NCBI GenBank assembly: GCA_002069605.1
Contig: MWBQ01000021.1
Location: forward strand, 1-55,817
Length of the DNA stretch: 55,817 nucleotides
From: Candidatus Atribacteria bacterium ADurb.Bin276
Lineage (GTDB): Bacteria > Atribacterota > Atribacteria > Atribacterales > Atribacteraceae
Direction: 5' to 3'
Shown piece by piece: positions 23,440-32,182 of this stretch (positions within the stretch are counted from its first letter, which is position 1; the number at the start of each line of letters is the position of its first letter). The notes below the pieces were generated by a model. It was not told the origin of the DNA and did no database searches. It saw nothing but the letters and a program-made list of their open reading frames with translations. Position numbers and translations under genes: made by a program.

Positions 23440-24315
23440 ATGAAAATTCTTGTAGCTAAGCATATTGGTTTTTGTCCGGGAGTAAAAAGGGCGTATACCA
23501 TGGCAATACAAGCTTTTGATATAAATTACCAACCGGTTTATCTTCTCGGAGAATTAGTTCATAACCATCAAGCAGTAAAGATGTTAATCGAAAGGGGAGC
23601 TCGATTAGAAGATGAGGTGGAACAGATACCTGATAAGGTAACTGTGGTTACCCGTTCCCACGGTTTGGAGCGTAAAACCCGGGAAAAGCTTCTGGAAAAA
23701 GGAGTTACCATAATTGATACCACCTGTCCTCGAGTTCGAAAGGTACAGTCGTTAGCCAGTGAATTAGAAAAGAAGGGATATACCATGATTATTCTCGGAG
23801 ATCCCAACCACGCCGAAATTAAAGCCTTAATCAGTGAGCTAAACACCAAACCTTTGGTATTAGGTAAGGATTCAACCGATTGGGAAAATAAACTCAATAC
23901 TTTACCAGAAAATCAACCCTTGGCGGTTATCGAGCAAACTACCTTTCCTCAGCAACAGTACCTGGATTTTTGTCGATTACTGGAAGAAAAAAATTTAACC
24001 GATCGGTGTCTGATTTATAATACTCTCTGTCTAGAAACCGAATATCGGCAAAATGAATTAAGATCTCATCTCCAAACTGGGAAAATAGATGTGGTTATAA
24101 TTTTAGGAGGGAAACATAGTTCCAATACTCGCGGTCTTTATTTGATAGCGAATGAACAAGCTCCACGAACCATTTGGATCGAGGATCCTAACGAAGTGGA
24201 AAAGACCTGGTTCCAACCGAACCAAACTATATTAATTGTCAGTGGGGCTTCAACTCCCGATTGTGCAGTAAAAGAGTTGATGAAAAAATTGAATAAGGGA
24301 AAAGTCTATGAATAA
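23440..24315 (+). CDS. ispH: 4-hydroxy-3-methylbut-2-enyl diphosphate reductase
   Basis: IspH is the last MEP-pathway enzyme, an iron-sulfur protein that makes IPP and DMAPP. ATG at 23440 is preferred over ATG at 23431: GGTAGAG (23423-23429) then has proper spacing, and the three cluster cysteines fall at 12, 96 and 197, the same numbers as in E. coli. They lie in GFCPGVKRA, DTTCPRV and NTLCLET. GDPNHAEI carries the catalytic His and Glu. The protein is 291 residues with no S1 fusion. Its end overlaps der by eight bases. Confidence 0.95.
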   Translation: MKILVAKHIGFCPGVKRAYTMAIQAFDINYQPVYLLGELVHNHQAVKMLIERGARLEDEVEQIPDKVTVVTRSHGLERKTREKLLEKGVTIIDTTCPRVRKVQSLASELEKKGYTMIILGDPNHAEIKALISELNTKPLVLGKDSTDWENKLNTLPENQPLAVIEQTTFPQQQYLDFCRLLEEKNLTDRCLIYNTLCLETEYRQNELRSHLQTGKIDVVIILGGKHSSNTRGLYLIANEQAPRTIWIEDPNEVEKTWFQPNQTILIVSGASTPDCAVKELMKKLNKGKVYE

Positions 24316-25657
24316 AGAAGCACCATTAGTTGTTATTGTAGGAAAGACCAACGTTGGCAAGTCAACCCTTTTCAACCGTCTCTCGGGACGAAGGATTACC
24401 ATTGTTGACTCAACTCCAGGTGTAACCAGAGATCTTATTGAAAATATCATTGAGATCGATGGAGTTCTGGTTCGATTGGTCGATACTGCTGGTATTGAAT
24501 TAACGGTATCACCAGATGATCCTCTGCAAACCGAAGCAGAAAAAAGAGTGTGGGAAGTCATCAATAAAGCTGACTACATTTTGTTGATTCTTGATGGAAA
24601 GGAAGGAATGACCAGCGTTGACCATGAGTTAATAAGTCGTTTGCGCCGAGTGAAGGATACTATTATTCCGATCGTGAATAAAAGGGAAGGGATGACCCAT
24701 TTAGGATTACTATCGGATTTCTATGCATTAGGGTTTGATGATGTCGTGCAGATATCGGCAGTACATGGGGACGGGATTCCTCAATTAAAATCCATCCTTT
24801 TTGACCGATTGAAAAGTGATACTGAGTCGGAAGATGCTCAAGTTGTCGAGCATCATGATTTTCGTATTGCCATTGTTGGTAAACCCAATGTCGGAAAATC
24901 AACCTTGTTTAATATGTTGTTGGAAAGCGACCGATCTATAGTGAGTACCATTCCAGGAACAACTCGAGATCCACTGGAATCATCGCTGGTTAGCGGAGGG
25001 TACGGACGGTATCAATTGGTGGATACTGCCGGATTGGCTCGCAAATCCCGTATCAAGGAAGATATCGCCTTTTATGCCACAGTACGGACTATGGAAAAAA
25101 TTGCTGAAACCAATCTTTGTGTGTTGGTCCTTGATGTTCAAGAAGGGATTAGCCAGCAGGATAGGCACATTGCCAATCAAATTTATCAGCAAAAAAAGTG
25201 CTGTCTTATTTTCCTGAATAAGATGGATATAATTCCAGAGCGATTGACTCGAAAAAAAATTGAGGAAACCAAAAAGTGGATTTGGAATGAATTAAATTTT
25301 CTCGATTATGCTACGGTTTTGATTGGGTCGGCAACCGACCGAAAACTGAAGCCTCATTTTTTAGCTCAATTTGCAACCATTGCGAGCCGCTATTATCAAC
25401 GGCTTAAAACCAGCTTTATCAATCGAGAGATTAAGGAAAAAATTAACGATTTAAATATCAGTATGGGAAAAGGAAGGCTTCTCCGTGTCTATTATGGATA
25501 TCAAGAGCTCACTGCTCCTCCTCGTTTTTCGTTTTTAACTAATTTTAAAGGAAACGATCGAGAGCTGGAGAGAAGTATTCATAGTATTGAAAAAATCATT
25601 CGTCAGGAAGGTGATTGGGAAGGTGTACCCCTCACCATCGAGCTTAAAAATAAATAA
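24308..25657 (+). CDS. der: Ribosome assembly GTPase Der
   Basis: Der has two consecutive GTPase domains and a C-terminal KH-like domain and acts in 50S assembly. P-loops are at residues 12-19 (GKTNVGKS) and 191-198 (GKPNVGKS). DTAG motifs follow in both, and the C-terminal domain includes GKGRLLRVYYGYQ and PPRFSFLTNF. The 449-residue length is typical. The guanine-specificity motif of the second domain is a normal NKMD (304-307). In the first domain it reads NKRE (124-127), a departure from NKxD. ispH overlaps its start, and xerC begins inside its last 35 bases. Confidence 0.95.
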   Translation: MNKEAPLVVIVGKTNVGKSTLFNRLSGRRITIVDSTPGVTRDLIENIIEIDGVLVRLVDTAGIELTVSPDDPLQTEAEKRVWEVINKADYILLILDGKEGMTSVDHELISRLRRVKDTIIPIVNKREGMTHLGLLSDFYALGFDDVVQISAVHGDGIPQLKSILFDRLKSDTESEDAQVVEHHDFRIAIVGKPNVGKSTLFNMLLESDRSIVSTIPGTTRDPLESSLVSGGYGRYQLVDTAGLARKSRIKEDIAFYATVRTMEKIAETNLCVLVLDVQEGISQQDRHIANQIYQQKKCCLIFLNKMDIIPERLTRKKIEETKKWIWNELNFLDYATVLIGSATDRKLKPHFLAQFATIASRYYQRLKTSFINREIKEKINDLNISMGKGRLLRVYYGYQELTAPPRFSFLTNFKGNDRELERSIHSIEKIIRQEGDWEGVPLTIELKNK

Positions 25658-26561
25658 TGAATTAATTAACGAGTTTCATGAATATCTGGAGTTCGAGCGC
25701 CATTACTCAGAACATACTATTGAAAATTATCTTCGAGTGGTGAATCAATTTAATAATTATTTAATGAAAACCAATAAAAGAAGTCTAGTCGAGGTTGGTA
25801 CTTCAGATGTAGCCGGATTTATGGCTTTTCTAAAAACGGTTTCCCATTTGATGAGAGTTTCTCAGCTGAACCGATTGTCGGCTTTGAAAACCTTTTATCG
25901 ATATTTACGAAAAAGAGGAAAAATTCAAAAAAATCCTTGCGATGGTATCGGAGGGCTCAGGGAAGAAAAAAGTCTTCCCACCTTTTTTTCTCAACAGGAA
26001 ATTAATCGATTTTTGACTTATTTGGAAGATCGTTTTCAAAAAAAACCAAATTTTCTTCAGGCTCGCAATCGAGCACTTTTTGAAATTCTGTATTCATCTG
26101 GTTTGCGAGTTGGAGAAGTAGTTCGGCTTAAAACCATCGATTTGAATTTTCGGCAGAAAATCGTTAAGGTGCGGGGGAAAGGTGGAAAAGAAAGAATCGT
26201 CCCCTTTAACGATAAAGCTCTTCAGGCAGTCGAAGATTATCTGGCTTTTCGTCGACCGAAAGGACCAGTTAAGGAACTTTTTTTAAATTATCTCCAACAA
26301 CCATTAACGACTCGTGGTGTACGGGTTATTTTAAATAAAATCTTAGCAGAGATTGGGATGGTAAAAAAAGCCTCTCCTCATACTTTTCGTCATAGTTTTG
26401 CCAGTCATTTTCTTTCAGGAGGGGCTGAGATGAGGATTGTTCAGGAGGCACTGGGACACTCCAGTCTTTCTACCACCCAAATTTACACCCATTTAAATTG
26501 GGACAATATGAAAAAAGTTTATGAAAATACTCACCCCCGATCCCATAAAAAGGAGGATTAA
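25623..26561 (+). CDS. xerC: Tyrosine recombinase XerC
   Basis: XerC resolves chromosome dimers at dif with its partner XerD, working with FtsK. GTG at 25623 follows AGGAAGGTGA (25605-25614) by eight bases and gives 312 residues; an ATG at 25587 is deeper inside der and less likely. The N-terminal SAM-like domain (LINEFHEYLEFERHYSEHTIENY) and the catalytic set Arg162, the Lys in GKGGKER, His253, Arg256, His279 and nucleophile Tyr288 are complete. Location before hslV-hslU matches the codV-clpQ-clpY order of Firmicutes, which supports XerC over XerD or an integrase. Confidence 0.9.
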   Translation: MYPSPSSLKINNELINEFHEYLEFERHYSEHTIENYLRVVNQFNNYLMKTNKRSLVEVGTSDVAGFMAFLKTVSHLMRVSQLNRLSALKTFYRYLRKRGKIQKNPCDGIGGLREEKSLPTFFSQQEINRFLTYLEDRFQKKPNFLQARNRALFEILYSSGLRVGEVVRLKTIDLNFRQKIVKVRGKGGKERIVPFNDKALQAVEDYLAFRRPKGPVKELFLNYLQQPLTTRGVRVILNKILAEIGMVKKASPHTFRHSFASHFLSGGAEMRIVQEALGHSSLSTTQIYTHLNWDNMKKVYENTHPRSHKKED

Positions 26562-27095
26562 ATGAAGATCATATCAACAACAGTTCTTGGCGTTTTACGA
26601 AATGGAAAAGCAGCAATGGCTTGTGACGGACAGGTAACCATGAATGAATCAGTATTAAAAAGAGGAGCTAAAAAAATACGGACCTTATATCAAGGGAATG
26701 TTTTAGCCGGTTTTGCAGGAGCTGGTGCAGATTGTCTCACCTTGCTGGATCGTTTTGAAGAGAAATTGAATTCTTATAGTGGAAATCTGTCTCGGGCAGC
26801 CATTGAGTTGGCTAAAATGTGGAGGACTGATAAAGTTCTCAGGCATCTTGAAGCTTTATTGCTGGCTATGGATTTAGAACATGTATTGATTATTTCAGGA
26901 AAAGGAGACGTAATCGAACCTGACGAATCAATAGCAGCTATTGGCTCGGGAGGCAATTATGCTTTGTCTGCTGCCAAAGCATTATATCGAAATACTGATA
27001 TGGATTCGGAGGCGATCGCTCGTCGATCCTTGGAAATTGCTGCAGAAATCTGTATTTATACCAACGATCACATTCATTTGGAAACTTTGGGGTAA
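26562..27095 (+). CDS. hslV: ATP-dependent protease peptidase subunit HslV (ClpQ)
   Basis: HslV is the N-terminal-nucleophile peptidase of the HslUV protease. The 177 residues start MKIIS followed by TTVLGVLRNGK, so Thr6 would be the catalytic nucleophile after removal of a five-residue propeptide, as in Bacillus ClpQ rather than the E. coli form. MACDGQVTMNESVLKRGAKKIR and AGFAGAGADCLTL are conserved, and GSGGNYALSAAKAL forms part of the active site. The ATG directly follows the xerC stop, behind AAGGAGG. Confidence 0.95.
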   Translation: MKIISTTVLGVLRNGKAAMACDGQVTMNESVLKRGAKKIRTLYQGNVLAGFAGAGADCLTLLDRFEEKLNSYSGNLSRAAIELAKMWRTDKVLRHLEALLLAMDLEHVLIISGKGDVIEPDESIAAIGSGGNYALSAAKALYRNTDMDSEAIARRSLEIAAEICIYTNDHIHLETLG

Positions 27096-27137
27096 ACCAG
27101 GGGGTAAGATGCTTCTAAGAGAAAGGAAGAGATTGAC

Positions 27138-28535
27138 ATGGAACAGATTGATGATTTTTTAACCCCGGAAGAAATTGTCCGAGAATTAGATAAATATATT
27201 ATTGGTCAGGAAGACGCTAAAAAATCGGTTGCGATTGCCCTTCGTAATCGGATGCGACGAAGGATGCTTCCTCAAGAAATAGCTGAGGAGATTACTCCAA
27301 AAAATATCATCATGATCGGTCCAACCGGAGTTGGTAAAACTGAGATTGCCCGTCGGATTGCGAAACTGACCGGTGCGCCTTTTATGAAGGTAGAGGCAAC
27401 TAAATTCACTGAAGTTGGTTATGTGGGAAGAGATGTTGAATCAATTATTCGTGATCTGGCTGAGTTATCACTGCGAATGGTAAAAAGTGAAAAAATAAGC
27501 GCTCAAGAAGGAAAAACCAGATGGGTTGTGGAAGAACGCTTGTTGGATCTTCTTTTTAATAAAAGAATTACACCAGAAGATTTTGACGAACCTTCTCCTT
27601 CTGGAACCAGTACTCGGGTTGATGTGGTATGGCCGACGCCATCTTCTTCAGCAGAACGGACACGAGAAAAAATTCGAGAAAAATTACACCAGGGTGAATT
27701 AGAAGACCGGGAAATCGAAATTGAGATTGAAGAGAGCTCAATGCCGGTAGAAGTGGTTAATGTTGGTGGGCTAGATAATATGGGTATTGACTTTTCTGGT
27801 CTTTTTGGAGGCATTTTTCCTGCCCGTAAGAAGAAGAAACGGGTTAAAGTCAAAGATGCTCGGGAAATTCTTTTTAATCAAGAAGCTCAGAAGTTATTGG
27901 ATATGGATGATATTAAAAGTGAAGCCATCCGACGAGTAGAGGAAAGTGGAATTGTATTTATCGATGAGATTGACAAAATCGCCTCACCAGGGGGGAGGGA
28001 CACCCATGGTCCTGATGTTTCCCGAGGGGGAGTTCAACGTGACCTATTACCGATCGTAGAAGGCTCAACAGTGGTTACCAAACATGGGCCGGTTCGTACC
28101 AATCATATTCTTTTTATTGCTGCCGGAGCCTTTTCCCATACTAAACCATCAGATTTACTTCCTGAATTACAAGGTCGGTTTCCCATACGAGTTGAACTTT
28201 CAGCGCTTAGCGAGGAAGACCTTTATCGAATCGTTGTTGAGCCTTACAATTCTTTGGTGAAGCAATATACAGCAATGTTATCAACCGAAGAGGTTGAATT
28301 ACAGTTTACCGATGACGGGCTAAGAGAAATTGCGCATATATCCTCAATTCTAAATCAAAAAATGGAGAATATCGGTGCGCGTCGCTTGCACACGGTGGTA
28401 GAGAGAGTTCTCCAGGATATCTCTTTTAGAGCACCGAACTTAAAGCAAAAAGTGGTGGTTATTGATCGAGCTTATATTCAGGACCGATTGAAAAATGTTT
28501 TACAAGATGAAGATGTTACCCGTTATATTTTGTAA
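27138..28535 (+). CDS. hslU: HslU (ClpY) unfoldase ATPase
   Basis: HslU is the AAA+ hexamer that unfolds substrates for HslV. In 465 residues it shows Walker A GPTGVGKT (61-68), the pore motif GYVGRD, Walker B with Asp276-Glu277 (VFIDEIDKI), and sensor 2 GARRLHT. The intermediate domain (about 110-240) carries a Ser/Pro-rich stretch and an acidic helix. It ends EDVTRYIL, the C-terminal tail that docks into HslV and activates it. Spacing from hslV is 42 bp. No codY homologue follows, unlike in Bacillus. Confidence 0.95.
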   Translation: MEQIDDFLTPEEIVRELDKYIIGQEDAKKSVAIALRNRMRRRMLPQEIAEEITPKNIIMIGPTGVGKTEIARRIAKLTGAPFMKVEATKFTEVGYVGRDVESIIRDLAELSLRMVKSEKISAQEGKTRWVVEERLLDLLFNKRITPEDFDEPSPSGTSTRVDVVWPTPSSSAERTREKIREKLHQGELEDREIEIEIEESSMPVEVVNVGGLDNMGIDFSGLFGGIFPARKKKKRVKVKDAREILFNQEAQKLLDMDDIKSEAIRRVEESGIVFIDEIDKIASPGGRDTHGPDVSRGGVQRDLLPIVEGSTVVTKHGPVRTNHILFIAAGAFSHTKPSDLLPELQGRFPIRVELSALSEEDLYRIVVEPYNSLVKQYTAMLSTEEVELQFTDDGLREIAHISSILNQKMENIGARRLHTVVERVLQDISFRAPNLKQKVVVIDRAYIQDRLKNVLQDEDVTRYIL

Positions 28536-28564
28536 TTTCCTTTATAGATAAATTGGATTTATGG

Positions 28565-28594
28565 TTGAAATATTTTTCCCTTTCATGATATACT
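28565..28594 (+). promoter_or_regulatory. Sigma-70-type promoter for the rpsB operon
   Basis: TTGAAA at 28565-28570 and TATACT at 28589-28594 are separated by 18 bp, close to the housekeeping consensus. Transcription would start near 28601. It lies in the 178-bp gap after hslU and is the clearest promoter in the window, placed where a strong ribosomal-protein operon begins. Confidence 0.75.
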
Positions 28595-28600
28595 GTGCCC

Positions 28601-28713
28601 GATTTATGCATAGCATAAGAATAAATTCTCATGCCGGACAAGAATTCCGGTGCTCTCCAAAAAGGAGATAAACCATCGGTTCGGCAGAGGAAAAACCGGA
28701 AGGAGAATTATTT
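28601..28713 (+). promoter_or_regulatory. 5' leader of rpsB with two hairpins
   Basis: Downstream of the predicted start site are two compact inverted repeats, CCGGA/TCCGG (28634-28638 with 28646-28650) and TCTCC/GGAGA (28654-28658 with 28664-28668). The AAGGAG ribosome site of rpsB follows at about 28700-28705. S2 is known to autoregulate rpsB-tsf in other bacteria; that this leader serves the same purpose is inference. Confidence 0.4.
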
Positions 28714-29592
28714 ATGATCGTTACTATGAAGCAGTTGTTGGAAGCTGGGGTTCATTTTGGTCATCAAACCCGCCGTTGGAATCCAAAAATGAAACCCTAT
28801 ATTTTTACCGAAAGAAATAATATCTATATTATTGATTTACAAAAAACCGTTGGCTTAGCTGAGAAGGCTTACTATTTCGTTCGTGATTTAGCGAAGGAGA
28901 GTGGAACGGTTCTTTTTGTCGGGACCAAGAAACAGGCGCAGGAAGCCATAGAGCAAGAAGCGAACCGTTGTGGGATGTATTATGTAAATCAGCGATGGCT
29001 GGGGGGTATGCTTACTAATTTTGTAACCATTCGGCAGAGCATAGATAAATTGGAACACATTGAGAAATTGGAAGAAAACGGTATCTTAAACCGACTTCCA
29101 AAAAAAGAAATTATGCAAATCTTAAAAACCAAGACTCGATTGGAAAAATACCTTACTGGAATCCGAAAGATGGCCAGGGTTCCCGATTGTGTGTTTGTTG
29201 TCGACCCCAGGAGAGAGCGAAACGCCGTTTTAGAAGCTCGTCGTATTGGGATTCCAATCGTTGGTATTGTAGATACCAATTGTGATCCTGATGAAGTCGA
29301 TTTTGTGATACCAGGTAATGATGATGCCATACGAGCTATTCGTCTATTCTCATCCATCATAGCCGATGCCGTGATGGAGGGTAAACAGTATGCAACCGAG
29401 GGTCGTGAAGAAGTTACTACTGAAGGAGAAGCTGTCCCTGAAACCGAGGTGGCGGTTTCTGATGAAGTATCCACCGACAATGAAGAAGAACTTCCTCTTT
29501 CGATTTTAGAAGAGCTCAAAGATCCTGAACTGGAAGAAATTGAAAGTGACGATGAAAATCTCACCGAAGAAGCAAAGGAGGAACAACCATGA
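28714..29592 (+). CDS. rpsB: Ribosomal protein S2 with long acidic C-terminal tail
   Basis: S2 is a 30S subunit protein. The first 225 residues are canonical: [67 protein letters not shown] and IPVIGIVDTN-like [25 protein letters not shown]. The protein then continues for about 65 residues dominated by Glu and Asp, giving 292 in all, whereas 230-260 is usual. The tail is low-complexity and probably disordered. AAGGAG precedes the ATG, and the stop overlaps the tsf start (ATGA). Confidence 0.95.
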   Translation: MIVTMKQLLEAGVHFGHQTRRWNPKMKPYIFTERNNIYIIDLQKTVGLAEKAYYFVRDLAKESGTVLFVGTKKQAQEAIEQEANRCGMYYVNQRWLGGMLTNFVTIRQSIDKLEHIEKLEENGILNRLPKKEIMQILKTKTRLEKYLTGIRKMARVPDCVFVVDPRRERNAVLEARRIGIPIVGIVDTNCDPDEVDFVIPGNDDAIRAIRLFSSIIADAVMEGKQYATEGREEVTTEGEAVPETEVAVSDEVSTDNEEELPLSILEELKDPELEEIESDDENLTEEAKEEQP

Positions 29593-30185
29593 GCTATGAT
29601 GCAAAAGTAGTTTATGAGCTTAGAAACCGAAGTGGTGCAGGAGTTATGGAATGTAAAAAAGCCTTAGAGGAAACCAAGGGAGATATAGAAAAAGCCTGTG
29701 AGCTTCTTCGTAAGAAGGGAATTGAAACAGCGGCCAAGAAGCAAAACCGGTCAACCGAACAGGGCCTCATTGGTTCCTACGTTCATACTGACGGAAAGAT
29801 AGGAGTATTGGTAGAAGTCAATTGTGAAACTGATTTCGTAGCCCGTACCGAAGAATTTATCAGCTTTGTCAAAGAATTAACTCTTCAAATTGCAGCTCAA
29901 GCTCCCCGCTGGGTTGCGATTGAAGATGTGCCTGAAGATATTCGTAAGGAAGAAGAAAAGATTTATCAAGCTCAGCTCAGTGAAAGCGGTAAGCCTGAAG
30001 CGGTCCAAAAGAAAATTATTGAAGGGAAGTTGAATAAGTTTTATCAGGACAATTGTCTGCTCGAACAGGAATATATTCGAGATAATGATAAAAAAATTAA
30101 AGAATTATTAGTGGAAACTATTGCCAAAGTGGGCGAGAATATTGTTATTAAACGTTTCGTGCGTTTAAAACTTGGTGAAGAATAG
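29589..30185 (+). CDS. tsf: Elongation factor Ts, short form
   Basis: EF-Ts exchanges GDP for GTP on EF-Tu. At 198 residues this is the short form without the duplicated core seen in E. coli (about 283 residues), as in Thermus and Thermotoga. The N-terminal UBA-like helix bundle [21 protein letters not shown], the catalytic [12 protein letters not shown], and the final EFVRF-like [13 protein letters not shown] are visible. It overlaps rpsB by four bases; pyrH starts one base after its stop. Confidence 0.95.
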   Translation: MSYDAKVVYELRNRSGAGVMECKKALEETKGDIEKACELLRKKGIETAAKKQNRSTEQGLIGSYVHTDGKIGVLVEVNCETDFVARTEEFISFVKELTLQIAAQAPRWVAIEDVPEDIRKEEEKIYQAQLSESGKPEAVQKKIIEGKLNKFYQDNCLLEQEYIRDNDKKIKELLVETIAKVGENIVIKRFVRLKLGEE

Positions 30186-30186
30186 T

Positions 30187-30936
30187 ATGGTTGAAAAGGT
30201 AAAGCCGCTTTATCGACGGATTTTATTAAAATTATCCGGAGAAGCGCTGATGGGGTCACTCTCTTCGGGCATTGATAACCGAGTTTTAGAGTATTTTACC
30301 CAAGAGATTAAGCAAATCCACCGATTACAGGTAGAAATAGCTATAGTCGTTGGTGGTGGAAATATATTTCGAGGACGTACTGCCGGAGATCGGGGAATAA
30401 GCCGGGTGACCGCTGATAATATGGGGATGTTAGCGACGGTTATTAATGCGTTAGCTCTTCAAGATTTTCTTGAAAATGCTGATATCCCCACTCGAGTCCA
30501 AACAGCTATTGAAATGAGAGCGGTGGCCGAACCTTATATTCGAAGACGTGCCATCCGCCACTTGGAAAAAGGACGGGTGGTCATTATGGCAGCTGGAACG
30601 GGAAATCCATATTTTACAACCGATACTGCAGCTGCTCTCCGAGCCGCCGAGATCAAAGCCGATGCTGTTATTAAAGCAACTAAAGTTGATGGTGTATACG
30701 AATCAGATCCGGTAGCGAACCGGAATGCGGTCAAATATGAGACTATCAGTTACCTTGATGTACTGAATCTAGGACTGAAGGTTATGGATTCGACCGCAGT
30801 TTCTTTGTGCATGGATAATAATATTCCGATCATTGTTTTTAACTTTAACCAAACTGGCAATCTTTTACGAGTAATTATAGGTGATAAAATTGGAACTATT
30901 ATTTCTCAGGAGGGAGGAAAATGGCCGAACAATTAA
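30187..30936 (+). CDS. pyrH: UMP kinase
   Basis: PyrH phosphorylates UMP to UDP and is a hexameric amino-acid-kinase-fold enzyme. ATG at 30187 gives 249 residues beginning [23 protein letters not shown] at 30172 and GTG at 30175 lie inside tsf and are less likely. [41 protein letters not shown] and KATKVDGVY are all conserved. The last bases overlap frr by 16, so rpsB-tsf-pyrH-frr forms one operon as in most bacteria. Confidence 0.94.
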   Translation: MVEKVKPLYRRILLKLSGEALMGSLSSGIDNRVLEYFTQEIKQIHRLQVEIAIVVGGGNIFRGRTAGDRGISRVTADNMGMLATVINALALQDFLENADIPTRVQTAIEMRAVAEPYIRRRAIRHLEKGRVVIMAAGTGNPYFTTDTAAALRAAEIKADAVIKATKVDGVYESDPVANRNAVKYETISYLDVLNLGLKVMDSTAVSLCMDNNIPIIVFNFNQTGNLLRVIIGDKIGTIISQEGGKWPNN

Positions 30937-31487
30937 AGGATTTATTGAAAGATGTTGAGAAAAGAATGAAAGCGGCTATTACTGTTTTACGAGAAGAATT
31001 GTCCCGTGTGAAAACTGGACGAGCCACTCCGGCTCTCATTGAGAATGTGATTATTGATTACTATGGAAGTATGGTTGAATTAAAAACCATAGCATCGATC
31101 AATACACCCGATGCAAAGACCATTATTGTTCAACCCTGGGATAAAAATGCCCTCCAACCGATTGAAAAGGGTATTTGGAAATCCGATTTGGGTTTTAATC
31201 CAGTGGTTGATGCTAACATTATTCGAATCAATGTTCCTCCATTAACCGAAGAAAGGCGAAAGGAGATTGCCAAATTTACCAAGAAAACAGCCGAAGAAGC
31301 CAAGGTTGCAATCCGTAATTTAAGACGAGAAGCTAATGAAGGAATAAAAAAGTTGGAAAAAGATGGAGTAATATCTGAGGATGAAAGTAAAAAATCAGTT
31401 GCGGAAGCTCAGAAAATGACTGATGAATTTATCAATGAAATAGATGGAATATGGGAGAAAAAAGAGAAGGAAATCATGAGTATTTAG
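30921..31487 (+). CDS. frr: Ribosome recycling factor
   Basis: RRF splits post-termination ribosomes with EF-G. The 188 residues show the long three-helix bundle and the small second domain: [24 protein letters not shown], then [23 protein letters not shown], then [14 protein letters not shown] and [30 protein letters not shown] stands four bases before the ATG. It overlaps uppS by 37 bases. Confidence 0.96.
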   Translation: MAEQLKDLLKDVEKRMKAAITVLREELSRVKTGRATPALIENVIIDYYGSMVELKTIASINTPDAKTIIVQPWDKNALQPIEKGIWKSDLGFNPVVDANIIRINVPPLTEERRKEIAKFTKKTAEEAKVAIRNLRREANEGIKKLEKDGVISEDESKKSVAEAQKMTDEFINEIDGIWEKKEKEIMSI

Positions 31488-32179
31488 ATTTTGGAATCCA
31501 TCATGTTGCCATTATTATGGATGGGAATGGTCGTTGGGCACAAGCTCGAGGGAAACCGAGATTAGAAGGTCATCGGCAGGGAGTTGAGACCGTTCGGATG
31601 GTGGTTAAAGAAACCTGGGATGAGAAAATCCCTTTTCTCACCCTCTATTCTTTTTCTACCGAGAATTGGCGACGACCAATAAATGAAGTACAAGGACTGA
31701 TGCAAATCTTTATCGAGGCAATAGATCGTTATGCTGATGAATTGCATCAGAATCAGGTAAAAGTTCGATTTATAGGGAAAAAAGAAGGTTTTCCTGGTCA
31801 TTTAACTGAACGAATGGAGAACCTGGAGAAATTGACCGGACAAAATCAGGGTTTAACTTTGAATTTAGCTCTAAATTATGGAGGGAGGGACGAGATTATA
31901 AGAGCGTTTCAGAAATTTCTCCAAAGTTCATTGAATCAGGAAAGAGAAATTGGTGAAGATTCCTTTCGTCAATTTCTCGATACCGAGAATCAACCTGATC
32001 CCGATCTCTTAATCCGAACTGGTGGAGAAAAGCGCTTAAGTAATTACTTACTCTGGCAATTGGCTTATAGCGAGCTCTATTTTACCGAGATTCTATGGCC
32101 TGATTTTTCGTATCAAGACTATCATCAAGCACTTGCTGATTTTATCAGCCGAAAAAGAAGATTTGGGGGATTAGGCTAA
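31451..32179 (+). CDS. uppS: Undecaprenyl diphosphate synthase (isoprenyl transferase)
   Basis: UppS is the cis-prenyltransferase that makes the C55 lipid carrier for wall and polysaccharide synthesis. The catalytic Asp24 lies in IIMDGNGRWAQARG, with the HRQG segment, SFSTENWRRP and LIRTGGEKRLSNYLLWQLAYSELYF following. Length is 242 residues. ATG at 31451 is the only usable in-frame start before the DGNGRW motif, which places 37 bases of overlap inside frr. The next gene, cdsA, begins three bases after the stop. Confidence 0.93.
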   Translation: MGEKREGNHEYLDFGIHHVAIIMDGNGRWAQARGKPRLEGHRQGVETVRMVVKETWDEKIPFLTLYSFSTENWRRPINEVQGLMQIFIEAIDRYADELHQNQVKVRFIGKKEGFPGHLTERMENLEKLTGQNQGLTLNLALNYGGRDEIIRAFQKFLQSSLNQEREIGEDSFRQFLDTENQPDPDLLIRTGGEKRLSNYLLWQLAYSELYFTEILWPDFSYQDYHQALADFISRKRRFGGLG

Positions 32180-32182
32180 GAG

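Noticed and set aside
25623-26561. Phage or mobile-element integrase
   Set aside because: All neighbours are core genes and the order xerC-hslV-hslU is that of the chromosomal XerC (CodV); no att-like repeats or phage genes are nearby.
27503-27853. Open frame of 116 codons antisense to hslU
   Set aside because: Serine- and arginine-rich shadow of the hslU intermediate domain.
28989-29564. Open frame of 191 codons antisense to rpsB
   Set aside because: Serine-rich product with no recognisable domain, opposite a certain gene; its openness reflects the Glu codons (GAA) of the rpsB tail read backwards.
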